Source of the DNA: Symbiodinium natans
Lineage: Eukaryota; Sar; Dinophyceae; Suessiales; Symbiodiniaceae
NCBI GenBank assembly: GCA_905221605.1
Contig: CAJNDS010002741.1
Coordinates: forward strand, 64,001-128,000
Direction of reading: 5' to 3'
Length of the DNA: 64,000 nt
Shown here: positions 1-11,302 of the stretch, in pieces
Layout of the letters: every line of letters starts with the position of its first letter
Numbering within the stretch: position 1 is the stretch's first letter
Translations under genes and position numbers: made by a program
The notes under the pieces: model-generated
The model's input: the letters and a program-made list of their open reading frames with translations, nothing else
Told to the model about the DNA's origin: nothing
Databases searched by the model: none

Positions 1-860
1 CCGGTAGGCAATGCCTCTCCTTGATGGTCGCCGGGCACAAAAACCTTATGCAGCTGACGCAGCACCCTCGACCGACGACATGCAGCCCCCGCCCCGCCCC
101 AACCCTCCAAACCCCAGAGCTCCGCAAGTAAACTACGCCGTCTTGCGCGCCGTCCCTCAACAGGCATGCCCACTGGCGTGTATGAGCCGCGTCCTTGCAA
201 CTTTGGTTCAAATCACCGGTGCCGACTAGTTCAGTGAGAGACGCAGCCGTGTCCACACCTTCGTGACTCAAGAAAGACACCTTATGGTCAGAACCCCAAT
301 CCACCAAACCTCCCAAACACAAGCGCACAGTAGCAAACCGGTGACCAGACGGGTTGCCCCGACCGTCTCGGCCCCCGCATGGCACTTGCCCACCATCCAA
401 AAACCCCAAAACCACGCCCCACAGGGAAGGCACCGGACGCACCATGGCATCCAGGCCCAACCGCCCCGCAGGGTTTGGACCGAGACGGCGATAGAGATGG
501 ATCGTCCCGCTCCCCCCGGACAACATGCCCACCTGCAAAAAACCACCCTTCCAAAAGAGAGACTCCCGCCCAAGGCAGGTATGGGGTTAGCACGTGCCTC
601 CGCATTCGCCTAAAGGCGTGTTCCAAAAATATAACCCCATCCCCGGACCATCATGAGCAAACCCCACGATCTGCAGGACGTCCTATGCATCAACGACAGT
701 CGAGTCTGAAACACGTCACTGACTATAAAAAAAATCACCAAGATACGCCCGCACATGTCACACAGCACAAAACAGCAAGCACATGCATCCTCCTAACAAA
801 GCGCAGTCAGGCACGAGTGCCCAGGCGCCGGCCACGAGGAGGCCACGACCCATCGTAGGC
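1..860. other. Unassigned region, no supported gene
   Basis: GC-rich sequence with overlapping Pro/Arg/His-rich open frames on both strands, the longest a plus-strand frame ending near 858. None has a recognisable domain, and the frames on the two strands mirror each other, as expected when GC content suppresses stop codons. I see no repeat or RNA gene here. Confidence 0.4.
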
Positions 861-865
861 GCCCT

Positions 866-1218
866 GAGGCCCCGCTAAAGAAACACACAGGCGTGATGTA
901 GCCTTGCGGGCGTGAGAGGCGCTCAAGTTCTAGGAGGCAAAGCATGAGGTCCCCCTAAAGAAAACACACAGGCCGTGATGTAGCCTTGCGGGCGTGGTAG
1001 GTGCTCAAAATCTAGGAGCCAAAGACCCCAAACCCAGGAGCCAAAAGCCTCAAACCCTGAAAATTGCATGAGGTCTCCCTAAGAAAACACACAGGCCGTG
1101 ATGTAGCCTTGTGGGCGTGAGAGGTGCTCAACATCCAGGAGCCGATGACCCCAAACCCAGAAGCCAAAAGCCTCAAACCCTCAAAAGTGCAGTAGGCCCC
1201 TAAGGAATAGACAGTTGC
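866..1218 (+). repeat. Four imperfect direct repeats of about 80-125 bp
   Basis: Copies begin near 866, 946, 1070 and 1193. Each starts with a GAGG(C/T)CCC-type block, followed by an A-rich stretch with ACACACAGG, then GTGATGTAGCCTTG(C/T)GGGCGTG, then GTGCTCAA and AGGAGCCAAAG. Copies 2 and 3 carry an extra CCCCAAACCCAGG(A)AGCC segment, so length differs between copies. The last copy is the most degraded. No coding function is apparent. Confidence 0.8.
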
Positions 1219-1330
1219 CGTGATGTCGCATTGCGGGCACACACTGGTGCACACGACGGGGCGCACAATGGCACACAATGATGCAAACAAAATCAGGCAC
1301 ACAATCGGGCGGACAACGGGGCACAATGGG

Positions 1331-1473
1331 GCGCACAATCAGGCACACAATCGGGCACACAATCGGGCACACAATCGGGCACACAATCGGGCACACAATC
1401 GGACACGCAATCGGGCACACAATCGGGCACACAATCGGGCACACGCAATCGGGCACACAACGGGGCACGCAAT
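1331..1473 (+). repeat. 12-bp minisatellite
   Basis: Tandem copies of AATCGGGCACAC, flanked on both sides by degenerate GGGGCACAATGG variants between about 1250 and 1480. Because 12 is a multiple of three, every frame stays open and gives low-complexity peptides (RAHN, PDCV), which explains the apparent ORFs here. No unique spacers separate the units, so it is not a CRISPR array. Confidence 0.9.
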
Positions 1474-1507
1474 GGGGTCAGGCACGGAGTGTTTTCCGGG
1501 CTTTCCA

Positions 1508-1735
1508 AGACCTGCCCCATGCCGGTTTTGAATTTTTTGGGCCTCTTAACTGCTTCCAGGACCTGCCCAGTGCCAGTTTTGAGTGTTTTGGGCCTCTTAA
1601 CTGCCCAGTGCCAGTTTGAATTTTTTGGGCCTCTTAACTGCTTCCAGGACCTGCCCAGTGCCAGTTTTGAGCGTTTTGGGCCTCTTAACTACTTCCAGGA
1701 CCTGCCCAGTCCCAGCTTTGAACTTTTTGGGCGGG
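1508..1735 (+). repeat. Five tandem copies of a 40-52 bp unit
   Basis: The unit reads ACCTGCCCAGTGCCAGTTTTGA, then a T/G-rich block, then GGGCCTCTTAACTGCTTCCAGG. Copies start near 1508, 1559, 1603, 1645 and 1697. They differ by substitutions and by loss of the CTTCCAGG portion in one copy. No function is apparent. Confidence 0.85.
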
Positions 1736-1789
1736 CGGACTGCGGGCTGGGCCGCGCTGGTTCGACACCATCCACGCGGACTTGCGTGC

Positions 1790-2047
1790 GAAGATGAACC
1801 TCACTTTGGCTGCAAAATAGAATCAAATGACATGAAAAAGTCAGCTCAAGGCGAAGCTGAAAACGTTCAAATGGCAGTGCTTGCAGCTAATGCAAAAACT
1901 CAAAACATTCAAATCAGCTGGAACACAGCCCGTGGAAGCTCAGAACGTATAGATGGCAGCCGTCAATCCTCTCCTGAAGTGCATCGGCCGGAGTGGGGGG
2001 ACACTGCAATAATAGTTGCCCAAGAGCCCCCCCGTTACCATATATAG
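1790..2047 (+). CDS. Exon-like frame, hypothetical
   Basis: An open frame ending in TAG at 2045-2047. It has a less GC-biased composition than its surroundings and a plausible hydrophilic peptide rich in Lys, Glu, Asn, Gln and Ser. It contains two or three degenerate copies of an AAAACNTTCAAAT(G/C)AG motif, so it may itself be an old short repeat. The frame opens out of the preceding tandem repeats, so no start codon can be assigned. No family recognised. Confidence 0.28.
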   Translation, partial: EDEPHFGCKIESNDMKKSAQGEAENVQMAVLAANAKTQNIQISWNTARGSSERIDGSRQSSPEVHRPEWGDTAIIVAQEPPRYHI

Positions 2048-2577
2048 CTATGAGTCATGCTTGCCAAGTGTGCCAATAATCTCTGCATGGCTAGTTGTGC
2101 ATGAAGCTTTGTGTCGGAGCATGCTTACCTGAGGCCCCGGTAGTTATCTGGGCTTCGGGTCTGTTTTTCGGACACAGGCTGTCTACAAGCAACAGGGTTG
2201 TAAGCCTCTAGGGTTTGGTGTTTGCGGCCAGGTGGTCTTGCAGAGTGTTGCTTTGATTCCGTCTGTTTAGATGCTTGCAGGGGCCGTGGAAGTTTTTATC
2301 GTGCTTTCGACATGCGAGTCTTTCCTTTTCAGGCTTCGGCATTTAGAGGTAGAAGCCCCGCGGATGTGATCGCATGCCTGTGCTGCTCGCAGCTGATTGC
2401 CATTTTGTACTTGGGTCAATGTGACGTAAAAGAACCATTGCGAACTTCAAACAAGCACAGCTCTAAGCCCCTACGTCCTTTAGCCACAGCATTTTGCAAC
2501 TCGTTCCTTGACTCCTTGGCCGCTGAGCATGGCTTGTCTGGCGCCCACAGGGATTCAGGATGTATTTGGTAGCTACC

Positions 2578-2770
2578 ATGGCTCAGTCTTTCAAAGGCAT
2601 CCCCAAAGCTGAAGTTGAAGCTGAGGTTCGTCCCTGGTCCGTCATGCTTCCAGCGCGCAGCAGCTGATTCAGAAGAGGCTAGGCCTGAGCACTTGCATGA
2701 GCTTTTTGACATATGCACCGCTTTCAAAGACGGCGAGTGGCGGTTCCATCTTGATCTGGATGCCAGCTGA
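2578..2770 (+). pseudogene. Short coding remnant with a +1 frameshift
   Basis: An ATG in good context (CTACCATGG) at 2578 opens a 29-codon frame beginning MAQSFKGIPKAEVEAEV, closed by TGA at 2665. Directly overlapping, the +1 frame continues with convincing coding character (ADSEEARPEHLHELFDICTA, then KDGEWRFHLDLDAS) to TGA at 2768. The switch falls in a CAGCAGC run, a likely slippage site. Either one base has been gained or lost in a former ORF, or an unrecognised small intron is present. No family recognised. Confidence 0.4.
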
Positions 2771-2940
2771 CGTGCAGCAAACGTGTGCAATTGGTGGCTT
2801 CAGATCTTCGGCGGAGTCGCCCTGTGTCCGGTGTTCCTGCATTTCGAAGAGAGAAAGGTGACAGGTCTGTGGGAATTGGCGCCCGTGTCCGGGAAATGCA
2901 GGCCCTTTTCGGCCCTTTTTGGGGGGTTTGAAGCATCCCA

Positions 2941-3438
2941 GAGGCCCAAGTTGAGCCTGCGCCTGCCGTGCATGCAGAGCCTCCTGCAGAGTCTCCTGCA
3001 GATGAGCTGCAAGGCACAGGTTCCCCCCGCAGCCCGAGGGTGTCAGGACGGCGTACAATCTCCAACGGCATCCGGGAGGGACCTGTAGGTCCTCCTCGGA
3101 GGACCATGGCGCATCATGCCTCCATGTCCAGTAGCCCCGTGAGGCTGCGAAAAGCTGCTCTTGTACATGGTCTTCCTTCGCAGGGAGATGTTAAGAGAAG
3201 ATTTAAGAGCCTCACAAAGGTCATGAAGAAAGCGATGCTGGTGGCCTCTGCTGCCGGCCTGCGGCCATGTCAGGGCTACGGGCCATGTCGGGGCTGTCGG
3301 CGGGTCCCTGCAGTCATTGCCTTCATTGCCTGCATGTCGGCATGTCCGTCGACCTCATCTGCATCTGCTGATGCGCAAGATGAAACCTCCACTGCTGTCA
3401 GAAAAATCTGTGGTATCAGCAAAGCCTGTTTCGCTTGA
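2941..3438 (+). CDS. Exon-like frame, hypothetical Ala/Pro/Glu-rich protein
   Basis: The open frame follows a CCCAG that could be a splice acceptor near 2940 and runs to TGA at 3436. The N-terminal part is rich in Glu-Pro-Ala repeats (EPPAESPADEL). The middle part is basic, with a KRRFKSLTKVMKKAM segment that could form an amphipathic helix. The last 100 bp or so belong to the composite array that begins here, so the natural C-terminus may have been replaced. It may be the next exon of the frameshifted frame at 2578-2770. Nothing identifies a function. Confidence 0.35.
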   Translation, partial: EAQVEPAPAVHAEPPAESPADELQGTGSPRSPRVSGRRTISNGIREGPVGPPRRTMAHHASMSSSPVRLRKAALVHGLPSQGDVKRRFKSLTKVMKKAMLVASAAGLRPCQGYGPCRGCRRVPAVIAFIACMSACPSTSSASADAQDETSTAVRKICGISKACFA

Positions 3439-5265
3439 GGCCAGCACAATCTCTAGGCCCATGTCGGCCTCGTCCCATTGCGGCCATTGCGTGTGGATGT
3501 AGGACGCAGGTTTCATCATCTATCTGCCGGGTGGAGCCTTTTGCCGAGGCTCTGCCCTGGTACATGGCCTGAGCAAGCCGTTGACGCGGCCATCCTGTGC
3601 TTGAGATCATAGCATACTGGGGAGACACACGGAGAGTCCAGTTCTCAGTCGCACACCAGCCATGGCCAGGCCATGTGTGCTTCATGCACGGTGCAGTGTT
3701 GGGTTTGGCCGCCATGGACATGCAGTAGTTGATGAAGTCACTCCGAGCGCGGTGTGGCCCTCCACCGAAGAAGCCCTAACCTAACTTGCATGCCCAATGC
3801 GTGTAAGCGTAGGACGCTGGTTTCACTTGCCTCCCGGGCAGAGCCTTCTGCCGAGCCGCGTGCAGAAGTCTGGCAGAACTGTTTTGGGAGAACTGGGAAG
3901 GTTGGAGCTGAAATCGGAAGTGGATTGATTTTAAGGGGCTTCCTGAGATGTGGGGGGGTGTCAGCTGTATCAGCTTTGGATGGTGACTACAGACGTCGCA
4001 GTCGACGGCAGTGGCATGTCACGTGGACTACAAAGTATTGATGGTTGCGCAGCCTTCGTGTGGATGAAGCCGGGCCGACGTGCAAAGTAAGAGCGGGACA
4101 GAAGGAATGCCGTCAGACTCGCCTGCAAGGCTTTACGAGTTCCCACTGCTTCGTCAGCACTGGTTGAGTAGGCAGGCCTTTTGTGAGCACGCAAGGAGGT
4201 CCAGTTCTCAGTCGCTGCAGGGCAGCCGTGGCCTGGCCAGATGTTCTTCATGCGCAGTGCTGGGCCTGGCCACCGGGGACATGCAGTAGTTCGTTGCATC
4301 AGCCTGCCTTATAGTGCGGTGTGGCCCTCCACCGAACCAGCCCTGGCCCTAGGTGCCCGCTGCTCGAAGAGCCTCCTCAATCGTACACGTGTCGTGGAGC
4401 ATGTGACGTGTTCGGGGCCATGTATGGAGTCCCTCCCTTTCGGCAGTTGCGGTTTGTCGCCGCCTCTGCGGCGTTGTCCAACTCTCCCTACCCTTGAACC
4501 AAGGGGGCTCGTCATGGCCTCAGCGACAAGGGCGACCTGGGTGTTCTGAGCATCGTGGCGACGTGCTGGGCTTGCGCATTGAGCATTGGGCATGTGTGTC
4601 GAGGTCTGCTCCCTAGCGGCCCTAAGTGATGCTGACCACCAGCGTCCTAGCATCCGGTAGCCTCCCGTCCAGAAGATCGCGAGCTGACCCTTGTGGTCCT
4701 CACCCTGCGCCCCTGAGCACATGCAGCAGCTGTTCTGTTCGACCTTGCATGTCTTCGGCCGATGAAGTTTGTAGAATCTTGAGACGTTTATCGCTCCTTG
4801 TCTCCGGCATTATGAGAATCGTCTGTGCTGCTCAACGTGCTGGCATGATCCAGAATGCGGTCTTGCGTGAGCGGTAGTGCGATAGACATTCTCTTCGCGG
4901 CCAGGGGCACCGTGTGGGCGTCGAACAATGCCAAGGGCCCCGGGTCCGTCCTCACCGCGTCCAGCGCCAGGTTTGGGCGGAGCACTCAGGTCTGTCAGGC
5001 CACTGCGCCTTGTTGAGAAGCAGCCTTCTTGCATGGCTGTGTGAGCAATACAATTTCGTCACGTATGGCCTTCATCCCTTTGTCCGCACTCCGCCCCGCC
5101 ACTGCGTGGCTTCGTTGCCTGTGAGTCGGCAGGCACGCAGGGGGACATAGCAAGTGGGCAAGCCCAAACAATGCTTGGACCAGAACGCGCAACGAATGTG
5201 TTTATGGTTCCATCTGAGCAGCTTCCTTAATGTAATCACCTTTATCAAACATCAAAAACAGTGCT

Positions 5266-5520
5266 CTATATATGGGATATGTCAGAGTCGTAGACGTATG
5301 CGGGGCATGTTGTCAGATGTAGGTTCAATAGTGCGGGTATCGGGTGCACAGGTGTAGGGTGCAGTGGTGCGCGGCATTTGGTGTGAGGTACGGGTGCGGT
5401 GTTCGGGTGCACGGTGCGGGGTGCGCACCGCACCGCGCTCTGCACACCCTGAACCAGCACCCTGCTCACCCCGAACTCCTCCCTGCCCGCCACAAACCCG
5501 CACCTTACGCAACCTAAAAC
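5266..5520 (+). repeat. GC-rich palindromic block, copy 1 of 6
   Basis: The sequence is dominated by GGGTGC and GCACCC words, with a GGGGTGCGCACCGC core that can fold on itself, ending in CCCTGAACC and GCACCTTACGCACC-like words. It follows a conserved CTTCCTTAATGTAATCACC stretch. Diverged copies lie at about 20220-20370, 27960-28250, 30370-30610, 31885-32160 and 33215-33510. They mark a subset of monomers and are absent from the 12.8-18.4 kb subfamily. Confidence 0.75.
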
Positions 5521-5889
5521 CCATGGCTAGAGCTGAAGTCTGAAAGGAATGTGGCAGTATCAGCTGGTGTATCAGCGTTGGACGGCATTTACGCACGTCG
5601 GCAGACTGCGATAACCTGGCAGGTATAGAGAGTCTCAAGGTTCTTAATAGCCGGGCTATGCAGAGCCCTTGTGGTGCTTAAGGGCCTGCTCAGCCTCGCG
5701 CTGTGGAGCAATTGATGTGTTTGGGGCCATGTGACCGTCACGCAGACACCTTGGCCATAAACACCGAAAGCAGGTGGAGTACTCCGCTTTCGGCAATTAC
5801 GGTTGTTCACTGCTTCTGGTATCTGTGCAGGACCCGGTGGGGAGGTCGAGAAATGCCTTCGGCATTTTCCACTCCCCGCTACCCTTAAT

Positions 5890-8454
5890 CCAAGAGGGAT
5901 CGTCACGCAGTCGGCGACCAGGTCAATTTGCATGCTCTGAGCATCGTGGTGATATGCGAACCTTGTGCTGGCCTTGTGGCGCACGCTATGTGCAGCTCTG
6001 GGGCAGAGAGCGCACCGCGCTTTTCCACATGCGTCCAGAGCTCCGGTGAGGTTCTCGAGCAAAGCCTGGAGGCTTCCATCGCCTCTGCTCTCCGACATTG
6101 TGAGAATCTTCTGTGCTGTTCAACGTGCCGGAGGGACAAAGAAAGCTGTTTTGAGGGAGCGGGTAGTCCGGTAGACGCTTTCGTCGTGGCCAGCGGCACC
6201 CAGAAGAGGGCGTCCTTTGCGCAACAGCTATCAGCACTTGCAAGGTCAGCCCTCACCAGGGCTTTCAGGCCTCTGTGCCCTGTTGTCGCTGAAAAGCAGC
6301 CTTCTTGCACGGCTGAGTGAGCAGTTTCATTGCCTCAGGGCTGGGGGTGTTGGCGCAGCCTTCATGTGGATGAAGCCGAGTCGACCCGCAAGGTGAGCAT
6401 GGGACAGAAGCAATGTTGTGAGTGGGCAGGCCTTTGCTGAGCACGCAAGGAGGACACAAATCCAGTTCTCAGTCGCTGCAGGCCAGCCGTGGCCTGGCCA
6501 GATGTTCTTCATGCGTCGCCGTGGACATGCAGTAGTCCGCTAGCCTAAGCGGGTTCGAATGAAGTCAGTCTGAGTGCGGTGTGGCCCTTCACCGAACTAG
6601 CCTCAGCCCTTTGTGCCTGCTGCTTAGAAAGCTTCCTGAGTCGCACACGTGTCGTGGAGCATTTGACGTGTTCGGGGCCATGTGACCGTCAGGCAAACCC
6701 CTCGGCTATACATGCCAAAGCCAGTGTGGAGTACCTCCCTTTCGGCAACTACGGTTTGTCTCCGCCTTTGCGGCATTGTCCAACCCTCCCTACCCTTGAT
6801 CCAAGGCGGGTCGTCACGGCCTCAGCGACAAGGGCGACCTGCGTGTTCTGAGAATCATGGCGACGTGCTGAGCTTGCGCATTGAGCATTGGGCGTGTGTG
6901 TCGAGGTCTGCTCCCTAGCGGCCCGCTACCCTTAATCCAAGAGGGGTCGTCACGCACTCGGCGACAAGGTCAATTTGCATGCTCTGAGCATCGTGGTGAT
7001 GTGCGAACCTTGTGCTGGCCCTGCGGCGCACGCTATGTGCAGCTCTGGGGCAGAGAGCGCACTGCGATTTTCCACATGCGTCCAGAGCTCCGGTGAGGTT
7101 CTCGAGCAAAGCCTGGAGGCTTCCATCGCCTCTGCTCTCCGACATTGTGAGAATCTTCTGTGCTGTTCAACGTGCCGGAGGGACAAAGAAAGCTGTTTTG
7201 AGGGAGCGGGTAGTCCGGTAGACGCTTTCGTCGTGGCCAGCGGCACCCAGAAGAGAGCGTCCTTTGCTGCGGCCTCTTGCGCAACAGCTATCAGCACTTG
7301 CAAGGTCAGCACTCACCAGGGCTTTCAGGCCTCTGTGCCCTGTTGTCGCTGAAAAGCAGCCTTCTTGCACGGCTGAGTGAGCAGTTTCATTGCCTCAGGG
7401 CTGGGGGTGTTGGCGCAGCCTTCATGTGGATGAAGCCGAGTCGACCCGCAAGGTGAGCATGGGACAGAAGCAATGCTGTGAGTGGGCAGGCCTTTGCTGA
7501 GCACGCAAGGAGGACACAAATCCAGTTCTCAGTCGCTGCAGGCCAGCCGTGGCCTGGCCAGATGTTCTTCATGCGTCGCCGTGGACATGCAGTAGTCCGC
7601 TAGCCTAAGCGGGTTCGAATGAAGTCAGTCTGAGTGCGGTGTGGCCCTTCACCGAACTAGCCTCAGCCCTTTGTGCCTGCTGCTCAGAAAGCTTCCTGAG
7701 TCGCACACGTGTCGTGGAGCATTTGACGTGTTCGGGGCCATGTGACCGTCAGGCAAACCCCTCGGCTATACATGCCAAAGCCAGTGTGGAGTACCTCCCT
7801 TTCGGCAACTACGGTTTGTCTCCGCCTTTGCGGCATTGTCCAACCCTCCCTACCCTTGATCCAAGGCGGGTCGTCACGGCCTCAGCGACAAGGGCGACCT
7901 GCGTGTTCTGAGAATCGTGGCGACGTGCTGAGCTTGCGCATTGAGCATTGGGCGTGTGTGTCGAGGTCTGCTCCCTAGCGGCCCGCTACCCTTAATCCAA
8001 GAGGGGTCGTCACGCACTCGGCGACAAGGTCAATTTGCATGCTCTGAGCATCGTGGTGATGTGCGAACCTTGTGCTGGCCCTGCGGAGCACGCTATGTGC
8101 AGCTCTGGGGCAGAGAGCTCTGAGAGCGCACTGCGCTTTTCCACATGCGTCCAGAGCTCCGGTGAGGTTCTCGAGCAAAGCCTGGAGGCTTCCATCGCCT
8201 CTGCTCTCCGACATTGTGAGAATCTTCTGTGCTGTTCAACGTGCCGGAGGGACAAAGAAAGCTGTTTTGAGGGAGCGGGTAGTCCGGTAGACGCTTTCGT
8301 CGTGGCCAGCGGCACCCAGAAGAGGGCGTCCTTTGCTGCGGCCTCTTGCGCTGCGCCTGGCTTTGCCAGGGCCCCAAGGTCAGCCCTCACCAGGACTGTC
8401 AGGCCTCCATGCCCTGTTGTCGCTGAAAAGCAGCCTTCTTGCACGGCTGAGTGA
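5890..8454 (+). repeat. Near-identical 1060-bp tandem sub-array
   Basis: Matching landmarks recur at exactly 1060 bp (for example 6579 and 7639, 6682 and 7742, 6975 and 8035). The leftmost copy is offset by 1047 bp because a short GCTGCGGCCTCTT-type stretch is missing. The rightmost copy carries a 9-bp insertion near 8118 (a duplicated GAGCTCTGA-like stretch). These units lack the ACGTCGCAGTCGACGG block found elsewhere in the array. The very low divergence implies recent duplication or homogenisation. Confidence 0.85.
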
Positions 8455-10439
8455 GCAGTTTCATTGCCTCAGGGCTGGGGGTGTTGGCGCAGCCTTCATG
8501 TGGATGAAGCCGAGTCGACCCGCAAGGTAAGCATGGGACAGAATGCTGTCAGACTCACCAGCAGTGCACCGCTTTGTCAGCACTGATTGCCAGAAGAATC
8601 CTGCGCAATGTCGTGTTGGTGGGCCTGGCGGCCATGGATGTGCAGTAGTTCGCCGCGTCAGCCTAAGCGGACTCGAATGAGGTCATCCGAAGAAGGTGTC
8701 CGAGCGGTGCGTTGTCCTCCAGCGAACTAGCCGCCCTAACCTAACTTTCAAGCCTCTTGCATGGACGCTGCTTTCATCCGTGTGCCGGGCAGACCCTTCT
8801 GCGAAGCCACGTGCAGGTTTCTGGCAGAAGGCTGCTGTGAGAGCTGGGAAGGTTGGAGCTGAAGTCTGAAGGGATTGTTTTTAAGGAGCTTGCTGAGATG
8901 CAGAGCAGTGTCAGCTGCTTTATCAGATCTGGATGTCGATTGCGCACGTCGCAGTCGACGGCAGTGGCATGTCACATGGACTACCGTATCTTTGGCAAGC
9001 ATAGATCGTCTCAAGGTTCGTGATAGCAGAGCCGGGTGGATCTCTTTGGGGCCATGTGATCGTCAGGCAGACCCCTCGGCTATACATGCCGAAGCAGGTA
9101 TGGAGTACCACCCTTTCGGCAATGACGGTTTCTCGCTGCCTCTGTGGCTTTGTCTGTGGGCTCTGAGCAGCGTGGCGACGTGTTGGGCTTGAGCGTTGAC
9201 AATTGGGCGTGCATCGAGAACCGCTAGCGGTCCTAGCATCCAGTAGCCCCTCGTCCAGAAGATCACGAGCTGACCCGTGTGACCCTCACCCTGCGCCCTT
9301 GAGCACATGCAGCAACTGTTCTGTTCGACCTTGCATGTCTTCGGCCTATGAAGTTCGGAGAATCTTCTGGGCCGTGTGCCTGCTTTGCCTTGCGCGGTTG
9401 GCATCCAATGTGAGCGCCAGTGTGACAGAGCGCCGCCCCATGCTGGTGCCTGCTGCAGTGCTACGGCCCAGGTCCTGAAGACCTGGGCCAAGCGGCATGG
9501 ACCTCATCTGCATCTGTTGTCGATGCGCAAGATCACATCTCCACTGCTGTCCGGAAAATCTGTGATATCAGCACAGCCAGTTTCTGTGGACGAGGCTTGA
9601 CGAGGCCAACACCAGAATCTTTAGGCCCATGTCGGCCTGGTTGTTTCGCAGGGTCGGCGACCGTTCGTGGTCAGACTCGGAAGCAACGTGCTTGGTGAGT
9701 TCCCACGGATTTGTCAGCACTCCGCCCGGGTATGAGCAAGCCGTTGACGCGGCCATCCTGTGCTTGAGATCATAGCATACTGGGGAGACACACGGAGAGT
9801 CCAGTTCTCAGTCGCACACCAGCCGTGGCCAGGCCATGTCTGCTTCATGCACGGTGCAGTGTTGGGTTTGGCCGCCATGGACATGCAGTAGTTGATGAAG
9901 TCACTCCGAGCGCGGTGTGGCCCTCCACCGAAGAAGCCCTAACCTAACTTGCATGCCCATTGCGTGTAAACGTAGGACGCTGGTTTCACTTGCCTCCCGG
10001 GTAGAGCTTTCTGCCGAGCCGCGTGCAGACGTCTGGCAAGAACTGTTTTGGGAGAGCTGGGAAGGTTGGAGCTGAAATCGGAAGTGGATTGATTTTAAGG
10101 GGCTTCCTGAGATGTGGGGGGGTGTCGGCTGTATCAGCTTTGGATGGTGACTCCAGACGTCGCAGTCAACGGCAGTGGCATGTCACGTGAAGTACAAAGT
10201 ATTATAAGTATAGTTACGCAGCCTTCATGTGGATGAAGCCGGGCCGACGTGCAAAGTAAGAGTGGGACGGAAGGAATGCCGTCAGACTCGCCTGCAAGGC
10301 TTTGCGAGTTCCCACTGCTTTGTCAGCACTGATTGAATGGGCAGGCCATTTGTGAGCACGCAAGGAGGTTCAGTTCATCCGAAGGCGTGGCCCTTGAACG
10401 AACTAGCCCTGACCCAACTTGCAGGCCCATTGCATGTAC

Positions 10440-11302
10440 ATGTGAGGTTGTACAAAAAACCTGCGGCTTGCTCTTTGGAAAGGAGTGCCCCCGAGTAGCG
10501 TTTAGCTTGTAACACGATAAGGAGTAGCATAAGACGATAACATTCTGCAGGGTGTTAGGTGTTTTGCCGCGTTCAGGAGGCTTTTGACGAGGTTTTTCAG
10601 TATTCAAAGAGAGCGCACCTCTCTCCTGAAAGTGTGCCTGTAGAGCCAGTCCAGTACTCCAGGTCCACGCTTCTGTATGCGCAAGGGCACTACAGGACCG
10701 GCACGTCCGCCCTCCATGATAGGCGGTGGTTCTGCAGGAAGTGCCGATGCCCCCTGAACCTTAGCCTGCGCCGGCAAACTCTGTGTAGGTAGGCTGGTAG
10801 CTGCTAACTCCTTTGCCGTGTTTGTTCAAAAGGGGCGATAAGACGATAAGAATTCCCAAGATACTGTGTCTTGCGTGCACTAGCCCCCCACTTTTGTGCA
10901 GGGAGGCATGGTCTCCGGCCCTGATGCGCCAGGACCCATCTCCATTTTTGAGTTTGTTTGGCTGGTTGGCCTTAGGGTTTAGGGGTTTTTAGGGGTTTAG
11001 GGGTTTAGGGTTTGGGGCTTGAGGCTCGGGGTAAATGGCTGGCAGTACCTTCGACGCATGAAAATGCACTTTCCTTTCTTGCCGGTGCATCCTGGCGGTT
11101 GCCAACCATGTGAGACGCCGGGATTGCGGAGTCTCGTAGCCATGACAGAGCGCAAAGACGTCTGGCATTGGCAACTCCATTTTCCACCCCCCGTATAGTC
11201 TTAACATGCTGGGGGTCAAACACTGTAAAACGATAAGGAATAAAACAAAAAAGTTAATAATTTTAGGCGCCAGCAATTTCCATCGGGGTTGTTTTACAGC
11301 CC
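10440..11302. other. Non-array insert of about 860 bp inside a monomer
   Basis: The monomer sequence running through GCATGTACATGT is interrupted and resumes at CATGTAGGATG near 11303, with a possible short CATGT repeat at both ends. The insert holds several (A)ACGATAAG(G)A words, a plus-strand exon-like frame (10559-10792) and a run of (T)TTAGGG-like heptamers at 10972-11025. No transposase or terminal inverted repeats were seen. Its origin is unknown. Confidence 0.55.
10559..10792 (+). CDS. Exon-like frame within the array insert, hypothetical
   Basis: The 77-codon frame has balanced composition and a motif-like Cys pair (WFCRKCRCPL) near its end. The stretch VQEAFDEVFQYSKRA resembles an amphipathic helix. 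A CTGCAG upstream at about 10548 could serve as a splice acceptor, so the initial codons may be intronic. The frame is not shared with other monomers because it lies entirely in the insert. No family recognised. Confidence 0.3.
   Translation: MFCRVQEAFDEVFQYSKRAHLSPESVPVEPVQYSRSTLLYAQGHYRTGTSALHDRRWFCRKCRCPLNLSLRRQTLCR

Noticed and set aside
1331-1473. CRISPR-like regular repeats
   Set aside because: Continuous 12-bp tandem units without unique spacers, in a eukaryotic setting.
1489-1797. ORFs encoding repeated Phe/Gly/Leu/Asn words
   Set aside because: They are translations of the 40-52 bp tandem repeat and shift frame between copies.
6540-6575. tRNA-like T-loop word GCGGGTTCGAAT recurring in array monomers
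   Set aside because: The complementary stem and the rest of a cloverleaf are missing, and the nearby TAGCCTAAGCGG cannot serve as a separate A box at proper spacing.
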